From contig NZ_CP011272.1 of assembly GCF_001610875.1 (NCBI RefSeq), positions 5,375,988 to 5,439,987 of the forward strand: DNA of 64,000 nt. Direction: 5' to 3'. The notes beneath the pieces are model-generated. The model saw only the letters and a list, made by a program, of their open reading frames with translations, searched no databases and was not told the origin of the DNA. The DNA comes from Pirellula sp. SH-Sr6A (GTDB lineage: Bacteria; Planctomycetota; Planctomycetia; Pirellulales; Pirellulaceae). A program made the translations under genes and the position numbers. Of the stretch, positions 33,365-41,826 are shown one piece after another; position 1 is the stretch's first letter, and each line of letters opens with the position of its first letter.

Positions 33365-35643
33365 TCCCATGGCTTTCGAATGCACCCAAACTGATCGCGA
33401 AGACGGGACCGCTCACCGATCAGCTTAAACAGATTGAAACCCACCGAGGACTTGGGGTTCTGCCAATTGCAAAAGTACCGGATGCAACCGCCAATTCGGT
33501 ATGTGGCTATTGCTCCACAGGATGTGGGCTTCAAGTCCACCTCGTCGATGGGAAACCCGTGAACGTGACCCCTCGCGCGGATTACCCGGTGAATCGCGGG
33601 ATGGCTTGTACCAAAGGGTGGGAAGCGATTCGGGTTCTCGATGCAGCCGATCGTGCGACAGTTCCCTTGCTGCGAGATCGGAACACGAACACGGTGAGAG
33701 AGATCCCATGGTTGGAAGCGGTTTCTCATTTTTGTCGACGTATCAAGGGGATTCAGCAAAGGTATGGCGAGGACTCGGTCGCATTTCTAAGCACGGGCCA
33801 AATACCGACGGAAGAAATGGCCTTTCTCGGTTGTCTCGCGAAATTTGGAATGGGAATCAAACATGGTGATGGGAATACACGCCAGTGCATGGCGACCGCA
33901 GCGGTGGCCTACAAGCAGAGTTTTGGATTCGACTCTCCACCATTCACGTATGAAGATTTCGAGCAATCCGATGTCTTGATGTTCGTCGGCGCAAATCCCT
34001 GCGTTGCCCATCCCATACTTTGGCAGCGGGTGCTAAGGAATCGACGAAACCCAACGATCATCGTCGTGGATCCTCGCAAAACCGAAACCGCGATGGCCGC
34101 GACCGAGCATGTGCAAGCCAAACCGAAAAGCGATTTGGTCTTGCTGTATGGGCTGGCGAGAGAAGTCGATCGACGCGGAGCCGTCGACTGGCAGTTCGTC
34201 CATCAAAGCACCGTCGGTTTTGAAGCGCTTCGAGAGTTCATTGCCGAATACACACTGGACCGCACGGCGCAGGAGACGGGACTTTCCACGGAGCAATTGC
34301 ATCGAATCGCCGACCACTTATCGGCTTCCAAGCGTGTCTCGTTCTGGTGGACAATGGGAGTGAACCAGTCCTATCAAGGAGTTCGCACGGCACAGGCCAT
34401 CATCAACCTCGCATTAATGACTGGCAACATCGGTCGACCGGGCACCGGTGCCAATAGCATTACAGGTCAGTGCAATGCGATGGGGTCACGACTGTTCAGC
34501 AATACTAGCAGTTTGATCGGGCACCACGATTTCTCCAGCGCGGAACACCGGCAAAAGATCTCGCAACGGTTGCAGATTCCTGAGGAAAAAATTCCGACGG
34601 ATTCAGGCTGGGCCTATGACCAAATCATGGATGGTATCGATACCGGAAGGGTAAAAGCTCTCTGGGTGATCGCTACCAACACCGCTCACTCTTGGACCGA
34701 TAGCATGCGGGCGAAGCGACTTCTAGAGAAGCTTGATTTTCTCGTCGTTCAAGACATGTACACGACCACAGAGACAGCGCAGCAAGCCGATTTAATTCTG
34801 CCCGCAGCAGCTTGGGGAGAAAAAGAAGGAACCTTCATCAACAGCGAACGCCGAATTGGGACCATGAAGCGCATTGCGAAATCGCCTGGCCAAGCCCTTT
34901 CGGATTTCTCCATTTTTCGTCTGATTGCACAGGAATGGGGATGCGACTCTTTGTTCGCGAAGTGGAAAAGCCCCGCCGACGTTTTTGAGTCACTGAAGAT
35001 TATCAGCGAAGGAATGCCTAACGACATGACAGGCATTCAAAGCTATGAACAGCTCGATGCCGTAGGTGGCATTCAATGGCCTTGGTCATCGCTGGATCAA
35101 AATTCCATTGGCGCTGATCGTGAGCCATCCCAAGAGCGGCGATTGTTCGCCGATGGGAAATTCTTCCATCCAGACGGCAAGGCGAAGTTCCTGTTTGAGT
35201 CGCCTCGCGATATGCCAGAAACTCCGAACCAAGAGTTTCCGTTTCTTCTGCTTACGGGGCGAGGGACAGTGAGCCAATGGCATACGCAAACTCGAACGTC
35301 GAAAAGCCCGGTATTAAGAGCTCTGTATCCGAGCGATCCCTACATTGAGATTCATCCGGAGGATGCACTCCGATTGGGGATTCGCACAAGGGATTGGGTA
35401 TTGGTTGAAAGCCCTCGTGGAAAAGCTCGGGTGCAAGCATTTGTTGTGTCCACTTTGCAGGTAGGGCAAGTATTTATGCCGATGCACGACCATCAAACCA
35501 ATCATCTGACGCTGCAACACATCGATCCCTATTCCCGCCAGCCATCTTTCAAAAACTCGATTGTACGGATCGTCCAAGAACCGAAGACGCCCAAAAGAGA
35601 ACGCAGAAGAGAACGCAGAAGAGAACGAAGAGGAGAACCATGA
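33361..35643 (+). CDS. nasA: Assimilatory nitrate reductase catalytic subunit, molybdopterin type
   Basis: The 760-aa cytoplasmic Mo-bisMGD enzyme reduces nitrate to nitrite. The N-terminal [4Fe-4S] ligands are C48, C51, C55 and C83 (CGYCSTGC... then GMACTKG). GDGNTRQCMATAAVAY carries the probable molybdenum ligand C176 of the NapA/NasA class. The C-terminal molybdopterin-dinucleotide domain has FPFLLLTGRGTVSQWHTQTRT and VFMPMHDHQTNHLT. There is no Tat signal. The ATG at 33361 overlaps the preceding stop as ATGA, so the longer frame from 33310 is rejected. The C-terminus ends in an arginine-rich tail (RRERRRERRGEP) encoded by a 12-bp tandem repeat. Its stop overlaps nirA as ATGA. Confidence 0.93.
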   Translation: MIPWLSNAPKLIAKTGPLTDQLKQIETHRGLGVLPIAKVPDATANSVCGYCSTGCGLQVHLVDGKPVNVTPRADYPVNRGMACTKGWEAIRVLDAADRATVPLLRDRNTNTVREIPWLEAVSHFCRRIKGIQQRYGEDSVAFLSTGQIPTEEMAFLGCLAKFGMGIKHGDGNTRQCMATAAVAYKQSFGFDSPPFTYEDFEQSDVLMFVGANPCVAHPILWQRVLRNRRNPTIIVVDPRKTETAMAATEHVQAKPKSDLVLLYGLAREVDRRGAVDWQFVHQSTVGFEALREFIAEYTLDRTAQETGLSTEQLHRIADHLSASKRVSFWWTMGVNQSYQGVRTAQAIINLALMTGNIGRPGTGANSITGQCNAMGSRLFSNTSSLIGHHDFSSAEHRQKISQRLQIPEEKIPTDSGWAYDQIMDGIDTGRVKALWVIATNTAHSWTDSMRAKRLLEKLDFLVVQDMYTTTETAQQADLILPAAAWGEKEGTFINSERRIGTMKRIAKSPGQALSDFSIFRLIAQEWGCDSLFAKWKSPADVFESLKIISEGMPNDMTGIQSYEQLDAVGGIQWPWSSLDQNSIGADREPSQERRLFADGKFFHPDGKAKFLFESPRDMPETPNQEFPFLLLTGRGTVSQWHTQTRTSKSPVLRALYPSDPYIEIHPEDALRLGIRTRDWVLVESPRGKARVQAFVVSTLQVGQVFMPMHDHQTNHLTLQHIDPYSRQPSFKNSIVRIVQEPKTPKRERRRERRRERRGEP
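35593..35640 (+). repeat. Four-unit 12-bp tandem repeat at the nasA-nirA junction
   Basis: Units of the pattern AGAAGAGAACGC occur four times with small changes (first AAAAGAGAACGC, last AGAGGAGAACCA). They encode the nasA tail as KRER-RRER-RRER-RGEP. The final unit contains GAGGAG, which serves as the Shine-Dalgarno for nirA, whose ATG begins at the last base of the repeat. Copy number changes of 12 bp would lengthen or shorten the tail without a frameshift. Confidence 0.85.
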
Positions 35644-37457
35644 ACGCACCAGAGACCTTTACGAAAGAGCAGCAGGCTTATCTACAAGGGCTAGTCCTCG
35701 GGACCGATGTGGCTCGCACGATTCGGCAGTTGCCTGTTTTAAGCGGCTCGCTGGGGAGCAAAGAACTCTTGTCCACGGTGCTGCAAGTGGGGGGCAAGGT
35801 TGGGCCGTCGACAAGTCATCTTTCTGCTATGCACCTGGAAGCGCAGCAACGTTTCGAAGCTTCGGGGAAGCAACTTGTTACGGAGGAAAAGGCCAAACGC
35901 GAGAAAAACGGGCTTGGAATGTGGGAAGAAATCGGACGTCGGTCCGCGTCGGGGGAATTTCCAAAAGGGACCGACCTCTTCTTGACCAAATTTTGTGGAC
36001 TCTTTTATGTTGCACCCGCTCAAGACTCTTATATGTGTCGGATGCGGCTTCCTGGGGGAGTCTTGCGAGCGGAGCAGCTCCGAGGAGTGGCCGAGCTAGC
36101 GGACGATTGCGCTGGTGGATTTGTGGATGTGACGACGCGTGCCAATCTGCAACTGCGAGAAATACCCGCTGGACGCGCGATGGACGTTCTTTCCGGTTTG
36201 CGAGATCTCGGAATTGTGACGACGGGTGCAGGGGCCGACAATGTTCGAAATGTGACTTGCAGTACGCTTAGTGGCATCGATTCGACCGAACTCATCGAGA
36301 CCTTGCCGCTCGCAAAGGAATTGCATTACCACATTCTCCACAAGCCAGAGCTCTATGGGTTGCCTCGCAAATTCAATATCGCGTTCGATGGAGGTGGACA
36401 AATCAGCTGTCTTGCTGAGACGAATGATGTGAGCTGGCAAGCCGTTCGGGTAGAGCGCGAAGTCCGAAGTATTCCAAAAGGTATCTACTTTTTACTTGGT
36501 CTGGGAGGTATTACTGGACACGGGGATTTCGCGAGATCGACTGGTGTTCTCGCTGCTCCTTCCGAATGTGTACCTCTTTGCGAGGCAATCCTTCGAGTCT
36601 TCATTCGAAATGGTGATCGGACCGACCGCAAGAAAGCGCGTCTCAAATATCTTCTCGACGACTGGGGATTCGAGAAGTTTCTGAACGAAGTCGAGAAAGA
36701 ATACAAGGCGCCCATTCGACGGGTCGAACCGAGGGACTATGTTGCGACCGAGAATGTGGATCGCTGGGCACACGTCGATGTCCATCGTCAAAAACAACTC
36801 GATCGGTGCTATGTCGGAGTCATCTGCCCCGTCGGTCGATTGACCAGTACGCAATGCCGTGGCCTAGCGGCAATTGCCGGCACGTTTGGGAATGGAACGC
36901 TTCGGCTAACGGTGTGGCAGAACATCATCCTTCCTCATATTCCTACTGAGGATGTTCCTCGAGTCCTAGAGGAGATCTCCGCGTTGGGATTGGAATGGGA
37001 ACGAAACAGTGTGCGGGCGGGACTGGTGGCGTGCACCGGAAGTGCAGGGTGCAAATATGCAGGAGCAGACACCAAGCGAAACGCCCAGGAGCTGGCGACG
37101 TATCTCGAAGATCGAATCGAACTGGATCAGCCGGTCAACATCCATTTCACCGGCTGTCACCACAGTTGCGCTCAACACGCCATCGGTGATATTGGGTTGA
37201 TCGCCACGAAAGTCGAGTGGGGAGACGAAGTGATCGATGGGTATCACATTCTTTTGGGAGGGCGTACAGGATTCGATCATGCGATCGCAACCAAGGTCTT
37301 AGAGTCTGTGCCCGAGAATGGGGTACCCGCCGCTGTCGAACGGATCCTCCGGTTGTATCTCGAACATCGAAATGGCGTGGAATCCTTCGCAGACTTCTCA
37401 AAAACGGCAGATTGGCTATCCCTGCTATCGGAACAACGAACGGGAGTGATGAACTGA
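35640..37457 (+). CDS. nirA: Ferredoxin-type assimilatory nitrite reductase (siroheme, [4Fe-4S])
   Basis: The 605-aa cytoplasmic enzyme reduces nitrite to ammonium with six electrons. The siroheme/Fe-S ligands are the pairs C465/C471 (CTGSAGCKYA) and C506/C510 (CHHSC). The duplicated ferredoxin-like halves are seen at FLTKFCGLFYV...MCRMRLPGG and CYVGVICPVGRLTSTQ. VTTRANLQLREI and NVRNVTCSTLSGID are typical substrate-site segments. It is about 80 residues longer at the N-terminus than plant and cyanobacterial NirA. That extension has a peptide (FTKEQQAYLQGLVLG, residues 7-21) echoed in the next gene's product. The start is fixed by the ATGA overlap and a GAGGAG within the upstream repeat. Confidence 0.93.
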   Translation: MNAPETFTKEQQAYLQGLVLGTDVARTIRQLPVLSGSLGSKELLSTVLQVGGKVGPSTSHLSAMHLEAQQRFEASGKQLVTEEKAKREKNGLGMWEEIGRRSASGEFPKGTDLFLTKFCGLFYVAPAQDSYMCRMRLPGGVLRAEQLRGVAELADDCAGGFVDVTTRANLQLREIPAGRAMDVLSGLRDLGIVTTGAGADNVRNVTCSTLSGIDSTELIETLPLAKELHYHILHKPELYGLPRKFNIAFDGGGQISCLAETNDVSWQAVRVEREVRSIPKGIYFLLGLGGITGHGDFARSTGVLAAPSECVPLCEAILRVFIRNGDRTDRKKARLKYLLDDWGFEKFLNEVEKEYKAPIRRVEPRDYVATENVDRWAHVDVHRQKQLDRCYVGVICPVGRLTSTQCRGLAAIAGTFGNGTLRLTVWQNIILPHIPTEDVPRVLEEISALGLEWERNSVRAGLVACTGSAGCKYAGADTKRNAQELATYLEDRIELDQPVNIHFTGCHHSCAQHAIGDIGLIATKVEWGDEVIDGYHILLGGRTGFDHAIATKVLESVPENGVPAAVERILRLYLEHRNGVESFADFSKTADWLSLLSEQRTGVMN

Positions 37458-37458
37458 G

Positions 37459-39114
37459 ATGAATTTGCAGCTTGTACCCGATTCCGCTCCCTTTTCCGCA
37501 GAGCAACGAGCTTGGCTCAATGGATTTTTATCCGGTGTATTGGGAGGGTTGGATCCTAAACTGCCGGGTGGATCCGAAGTGCAGCACTCGACGGGGACCG
37601 CGATCGAGGCGAAAGAGCAGAATCCGTCTCCCACCAACTCTTCGGAGTCTGTGTCGTCCTATCCATGGCACGACTCGTCGCTTTCGATCACGGAACGAAT
37701 GCGATTGGCGCAGGAGCAACCGACCGAACGAAAGCTGATGGCGGCGATGGCCCAATTGAACTGCGGGTCATGCGGATACCTTTGCAAGTCGTACGCAGAG
37801 GCGATCGCGAACGGCAGCGAGAAAAATTTGACACTCTGCTCGCCCGGCGGCGCGGCGACGGCAAAGATGCTGCGGAAACTGGTCAAGGAATCTTCGGCTC
37901 CCGCGTCAAACCTGGCTACGTCGGGGGCTCGCAACTCCGGCCCCCATGTGGACGCTAACGCGGAACAAGAAATGGGAACGCGCGCCAATCCTGTATCCGC
38001 TGAGTTGATCTCCTCCGATCGATTAAACGGACGCGGCTCGTTGAAGGACACTCGGCATGTGGTGATTCATTTGCCTGATTCGGGGCTTCGATACCAAGTA
38101 GGGGATGCTCTGGGAGTTTATCCGACCAACTGTACCGAACTCGTCGATCGATTTCTGATCGCGTCGCGATTGGCCCTAGATGCAAACGCTGTCGTGAACG
38201 GGAAATGCGTTGGTTTGAAGGACGAACTGCAACACCGTTGCCTGCGAACAATACCGATGGAGATTGTTGAAGCGGCCGTGACACTGATTAAGGAACGACC
38301 CAAAAGGAATGGGCAGGTTCGTGCGGATGCAAATATCGTTGCGGAGCTTCAGGCCTTTTCCGAATCGGATCAATTCGATGATCTGGATTGTGTCGAGTTC
38401 ATGGAGTTATTCCCGTCCATACCATGGACTCCTCAAATCGTCATCGATTGCCTGCAACCCATCGCGCCGCGACTTTATTCCATTGCGAGCAGCCAGTCTC
38501 GTTACCCTCGCGAAGTCCATTTGACAGTAAGTCGAGTGGAGAGCATGATCCGAGATCGGACGAGGAAAGGTGTCGCATCGACAATGCTTGCCGACCGATT
38601 GATGCCCGGTAGTCATGTGAAGATTTTTGTTCATAAGTCCCATGGCTTCACGATCCCATTGGATCCTAAGGCGCCGATGATCATGGTTGGACCGGGTACC
38701 GGCATCGCACCTTTTATCGCCTTCCTACAGCAACGGGAAGTAGATCAAGCGTTAGGAAAGAATTGGCTTTTCTTCGGTGATCAGACGCGAGAGAACGATT
38801 TTCTTTATCGCGAACAATTGTCGAGGTGGGAGGAGAACAACGTGCTTTCTCGCCTTGATCTCGCCTTTAGTCGCGACACTGCCGAGAAAATCTATGTTCA
38901 ACATCGCATAAAAGAGAATGGTGCAGAGCTGTTCGAATGGCTTGAGTCCGGGGCTTATTTTTTCGTTTGCGGAGATGCGCGGCGGATGGCGCTCGATGTC
39001 GAAAATACGTTGTTAGAAGTCATCGCATTGCATGGGAAACTGACACCAACTCAAGCGCAATCTTACTTGAAAAAATTGAAAGAATCCGGACGTTATGTCC
39101 GGGATGTTTACTGA
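37459..39114 (+). CDS. CysJ-like FAD/NADPH reductase with RnfB-type Fe-S motif replacing flavodoxin domain
   Basis: The 551-aa protein probably supplies electrons from NADPH to NirA. The C-terminal two thirds match sulfite reductase flavoprotein/cytochrome P450 reductase: FAD site RLYSIASSQ, GPGTGIAPFIAFLQQR, NWLFFGDQTRENDFLYREQL, CGDARRMALDVE and the terminal GRYVRDVY. The expected N-terminal flavodoxin domain is absent. In its place residues 102-127 read CGSCGYLCKSYAEAIANG...LCSPGG, close to the Fe-S domain of RnfB and CFeSP (C102, C105, C109, C127). FSAEQRAWLNGFLSG (12-26) resembles the NirA N-terminus. It begins 1 bp after the nirA stop and is the last gene of the operon. Confidence 0.88.
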   Translation: MNLQLVPDSAPFSAEQRAWLNGFLSGVLGGLDPKLPGGSEVQHSTGTAIEAKEQNPSPTNSSESVSSYPWHDSSLSITERMRLAQEQPTERKLMAAMAQLNCGSCGYLCKSYAEAIANGSEKNLTLCSPGGAATAKMLRKLVKESSAPASNLATSGARNSGPHVDANAEQEMGTRANPVSAELISSDRLNGRGSLKDTRHVVIHLPDSGLRYQVGDALGVYPTNCTELVDRFLIASRLALDANAVVNGKCVGLKDELQHRCLRTIPMEIVEAAVTLIKERPKRNGQVRADANIVAELQAFSESDQFDDLDCVEFMELFPSIPWTPQIVIDCLQPIAPRLYSIASSQSRYPREVHLTVSRVESMIRDRTRKGVASTMLADRLMPGSHVKIFVHKSHGFTIPLDPKAPMIMVGPGTGIAPFIAFLQQREVDQALGKNWLFFGDQTRENDFLYREQLSRWEENNVLSRLDLAFSRDTAEKIYVQHRIKENGAELFEWLESGAYFFVCGDARRMALDVENTLLEVIALHGKLTPTQAQSYLKKLKESGRYVRDVY

Positions 39115-39146
39115 GGAGAACGTCGCGCGAAGGCTTGAACCGGAGC

Positions 39147-40448
39147 TCAATTTCCTCCGCTTTCCACGGCGGCCAATGCGCAATCGTGGAGCCATCGTTC
39201 TATAGCGGTCGCGATTTGAAACCATTGCATCAGTTGGCCGACGTGAAGCTCGTCGATGATGGGAAGATCAATTTGGGTTTGGGCGAGGGCCGATTGCTGT
39301 CCCTGCTCGATGCCGAGTTCCAGCTCGCTCCGCCATTTGGAAGGAAGCGTTTCACCCGGCTCCAATTCGAGCGCATCGAATCGCCATGCGCCTGTGGTAA
39401 TATGATGCCGAACGCATCGGCTTAACGGAATAGGAGATTGTGCGGGATCGAAGGTGTCTTTCGATGGAAATTCAACGCTCTCGCAACCGAATCGAGACGT
39501 CGCGAAAGTATTCGGCAGCCACGCGTCGACGATGGTTTCATACCACTCACCGATGGGCCTTAGACTGCTGCCCCAAAGTTGGAGTATCCGGGGATGAGGA
39601 CTCCAAAACGGATGGATCGAACCGTTTGCGAGTGCGAGATGAATCGGGGAGCACGAAAGCTCGAACGATTGTTCGGTACATTGCGAACCAGCCGATGCAC
39701 CAGCGAGCAACTCCATGACATTCACCCCTAGCAATGCGGCGGATAAGAGAGTCGCTGCGGTCGAGATCGAATCGGGAACGCCGATGCGATCTGCGAGGTC
39801 AACGTATTGAGAAAGCCCCAGTCCTTTGTAACGGTCCAGCCAGCGATTGTTACGTGAGGTCACCGCCACAACACTTTCGCCGATCCGTGCGGAATCATTG
39901 TCCAGTTGACGGCGAAGGGCGGGTAGGAAATAACGGAAAGCCAAATCGCTTCGCAGGCTACCTTGGTCAGGCTCCATGATCACCATAGCCCATCGGTCGG
40001 CAATATCGTGACAATGCAAGTCTCGGTGGGTACCCAGCATATGAAGCGCACCTTGGATCGAATCGTTGTCGAGATCGTGACCGACAAAAGTGATTCTCGG
40101 TTTGCTTCCGCGATCACCGCGAGAAAGCTCGTTCCAAAACGGCTGGCAACAGGTACTCCAAACCGATTCGATAGCGAGCTTGATTTCGGGGGGCGCAAAG
40201 ATAACGACGCGATCGACGATTGCATGCGTTCGATTCGCAATTCGAAAGATGTTTGCCAGCAAACTGCCGCGACGGTCCAGTCCGTAAGCTTGCATGAGTC
40301 CGCGAGGGCGCTGAAGGAGTGAATGGAGCGGCGCGTACCCGAGCAATTGGGCGACGGATCTGTCTCCACTTAGGGGCGTCAGGGGGGGGCTTGGGCAACC
40401 ATGCCATTCCATGCGGAGAGGTTGAAGGATGTTTTTCCGGAGTTTCAT
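39147..40448 (-). CDS. Divergent phosphoglucose isomerase-like SIS protein
   Basis: The 433-aa product resembles glucose-6-phosphate isomerase. RITFVGHDLDNDSIQGALHML and VVAVTSRNNRWLDRYKGLGLSQY occupy the SIS-domain positions. DRIGVPDSISTAATLLSAALLGVNVMELLAGA matches the PGI segment GGRFSVLTAVGLLPAALAG...LLAGA, except that GGR-S is replaced by GVPDS. The C-terminal LPIIDELHVGQLMQWFQIATAIERW fits the family end. Loss of GGR-S makes classic isomerase activity uncertain. The open frame continues upstream to 40775, but that part overlaps the divergent glycosyltransferase and is not conserved, so I start at the ATG at 40448 (ATG 40412 is an alternative). It is convergent with the nitrate operon, 32 bp apart. 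Confidence 0.6.
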   Translation of the reverse strand: MKLRKNILQPLRMEWHGCPSPPLTPLSGDRSVAQLLGYAPLHSLLQRPRGLMQAYGLDRRGSLLANIFRIANRTHAIVDRVVIFAPPEIKLAIESVWSTCCQPFWNELSRGDRGSKPRITFVGHDLDNDSIQGALHMLGTHRDLHCHDIADRWAMVIMEPDQGSLRSDLAFRYFLPALRRQLDNDSARIGESVVAVTSRNNRWLDRYKGLGLSQYVDLADRIGVPDSISTAATLLSAALLGVNVMELLAGASAGSQCTEQSFELSCSPIHLALANGSIHPFWSPHPRILQLWGSSLRPIGEWYETIVDAWLPNTFATSRFGCESVEFPSKDTFDPAQSPIPLSRCVRHHITTGAWRFDALELEPGETLPSKWRSELELGIEQGQQSALAQTQIDLPIIDELHVGQLMQWFQIATAIERWLHDCALAAVESGGN

Positions 40449-40530
40449 TCGATAGCTAGCAGAGGCGAATGGAAGGGGCTGTGATACTCTCCATTCTTTG
40501 GATTGGCTGTGCAAGGGCCGTTGATGGGAG

Positions 40531-40540
40531 AAGGGGGTGA
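40531..40540 (+). promoter_or_regulatory. Strong Shine-Dalgarno deciding the glycosyltransferase start
   Basis: AAGGGGGTGA differs at one base from the perfect anti-16S complement AAGGAGGTGA and ends 8 bp before the ATG at 40549. It favours that ATG over the in-frame GTG at 40537 and the ATG at 40624. Confidence 0.65.
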
Positions 40541-40548
40541 GTTTTGCT

Positions 40549-41826
40549 ATGGACCCTGAGGAGAACGAAGGGGTAGTATCCCAAGTGAATCCAAAAACAA
40601 TGACTAAGGGCGGGGCAGTTTCCATGGATGGCCAAAAACTCAAAATTGCGTTGATGTCCTCCCAGACCATTTGGGGTGGTGGCGAGCAATTTATTTGGTC
40701 GCTCGGGCGAGGGCTTATGGAACGCGGGCACCAAATCGTCTGGTTTACCGATCCGACGAGCCCTCTAGCCGCCAAAATTCAGACGGCCGGTTACCGACAG
40801 TTTTCCGTTCCGAGCCGGAAACCGAAGATTCGCGATCTTATACGTATTCGAAGGATCTGCGAGAGCTCTGGCGTTCAAGTCATGCACGCAAACGACACCC
40901 ACGCCGTGAATTGGAGTTCGATTGCACTGCTGGGGAAAAAGCGAATCCGACGGGTCGCTGTCAAGCACACCGCCTTTCCAATTCAATCGGCAGCACGTTA
41001 CAACTGGCTGGTAGATTCCCTCGTCTGTGTGTCGCAGGCCGTTCGCAAGATCTGCATTGAGTCCGGTATCACGGAGTCCCGAACGACGGTCATTCATGGA
41101 GGTGTCGAAAACGCTAGCATTCAGCGGACGGAGGCTCGATTCAGCATTTGCGAACAGTTGGGGATCGACAAAAGTGTGCCCGTCTTCTCCGCAGTCGGGA
41201 GTCTGCTTCCTTGCAAAGCCTACCACCGCCTGGTGGAGGCGGCCCATCATCTTCGGTGGCATCTTCCGGAATTCAGAGTTGCAATTTGTGGGGAAGGGCG
41301 AGAACGAGGGAGCTTGGAAAAACTGATTCGAAAGTATTCGTTGGAGAAGCATGTTCAGCTATTAGGATTTCAGGCGGACCCATCACGATGGATTGCGGGA
41401 AGCGATGCATTTGTTCACCCATCCCTTTCCGAAGGCCTTTCGCTCGTCGCTATCCAAGCCCAAATGCTAGGGGTGCCTGTGATCGCATCGGAATGCGATG
41501 GACTCGCGGAAGTCCTTCGCAATCCGTACACAAACAAAGAGTTAGGCTGGATTCTGCGAGGGGACGATCCTTCCATGCTGGCAAATCTCATGCTCGATGC
41601 ATTGCATCAAAACGAACGACGCTTCGAGCGATTGCAAGCGGCGAAGAACTCGGCATTGGATCGCTTCCACGTCCAACGCATGATCGGTGGTTTCGAAAGG
41701 CTTTACACGCGATTGGTTGGTCAAGATGTCGCGGTCTCGCTCCGCAGCGGCACAGCCTCGCAGGAATCCATCGAAAGCCTCGAGCGCGAATCGCATTCCC
41801 ACGGTGGGGTGCGGCAAGCCGCTTGA
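40549..41826 (+). CDS. Glycosyltransferase, GT4-like (GT-B fold)
   Basis: The 425-aa protein shows the GT-B/GT4 pattern: KIALMSSQTIWGGGEQFIWSLGRGL near residue 30 (donor-independent glycine loop), HANDTHAVNW, then TVIHGGVE, FSAVGSLLPCKAYHRLVEA, RVAICGEGRERGSLEKL, VQLLGFQADPSRW, and the donor-binding EX7E segment DAFVHPSLSEGLSLVAIQAQ. It probably adds sugars to a cell-surface glycan or lipid; the donor is unknown. There is no membrane segment. The start is chosen from the near-perfect Shine-Dalgarno at 40531-40540. It is divergent from the PGI-like gene, and the only nearby gene on this strand is the DUF1571 protein 212 bp on. Confidence 0.87.
   Translation: MDPEENEGVVSQVNPKTMTKGGAVSMDGQKLKIALMSSQTIWGGGEQFIWSLGRGLMERGHQIVWFTDPTSPLAAKIQTAGYRQFSVPSRKPKIRDLIRIRRICESSGVQVMHANDTHAVNWSSIALLGKKRIRRVAVKHTAFPIQSAARYNWLVDSLVCVSQAVRKICIESGITESRTTVIHGGVENASIQRTEARFSICEQLGIDKSVPVFSAVGSLLPCKAYHRLVEAAHHLRWHLPEFRVAICGEGRERGSLEKLIRKYSLEKHVQLLGFQADPSRWIAGSDAFVHPSLSEGLSLVAIQAQMLGVPVIASECDGLAEVLRNPYTNKELGWILRGDDPSMLANLMLDALHQNERRFERLQAAKNSALDRFHVQRMIGGFERLYTRLVGQDVAVSLRSGTASQESIESLERESHSHGGVRQAA

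Noticed and set aside
40449-40775. Upstream extension of the PGI-like frame on the minus strand
   Set aside because: It overlaps the divergent glycosyltransferase N-terminus, which has a near-perfect Shine-Dalgarno and conserved GT motifs; the extension is not conserved-looking.
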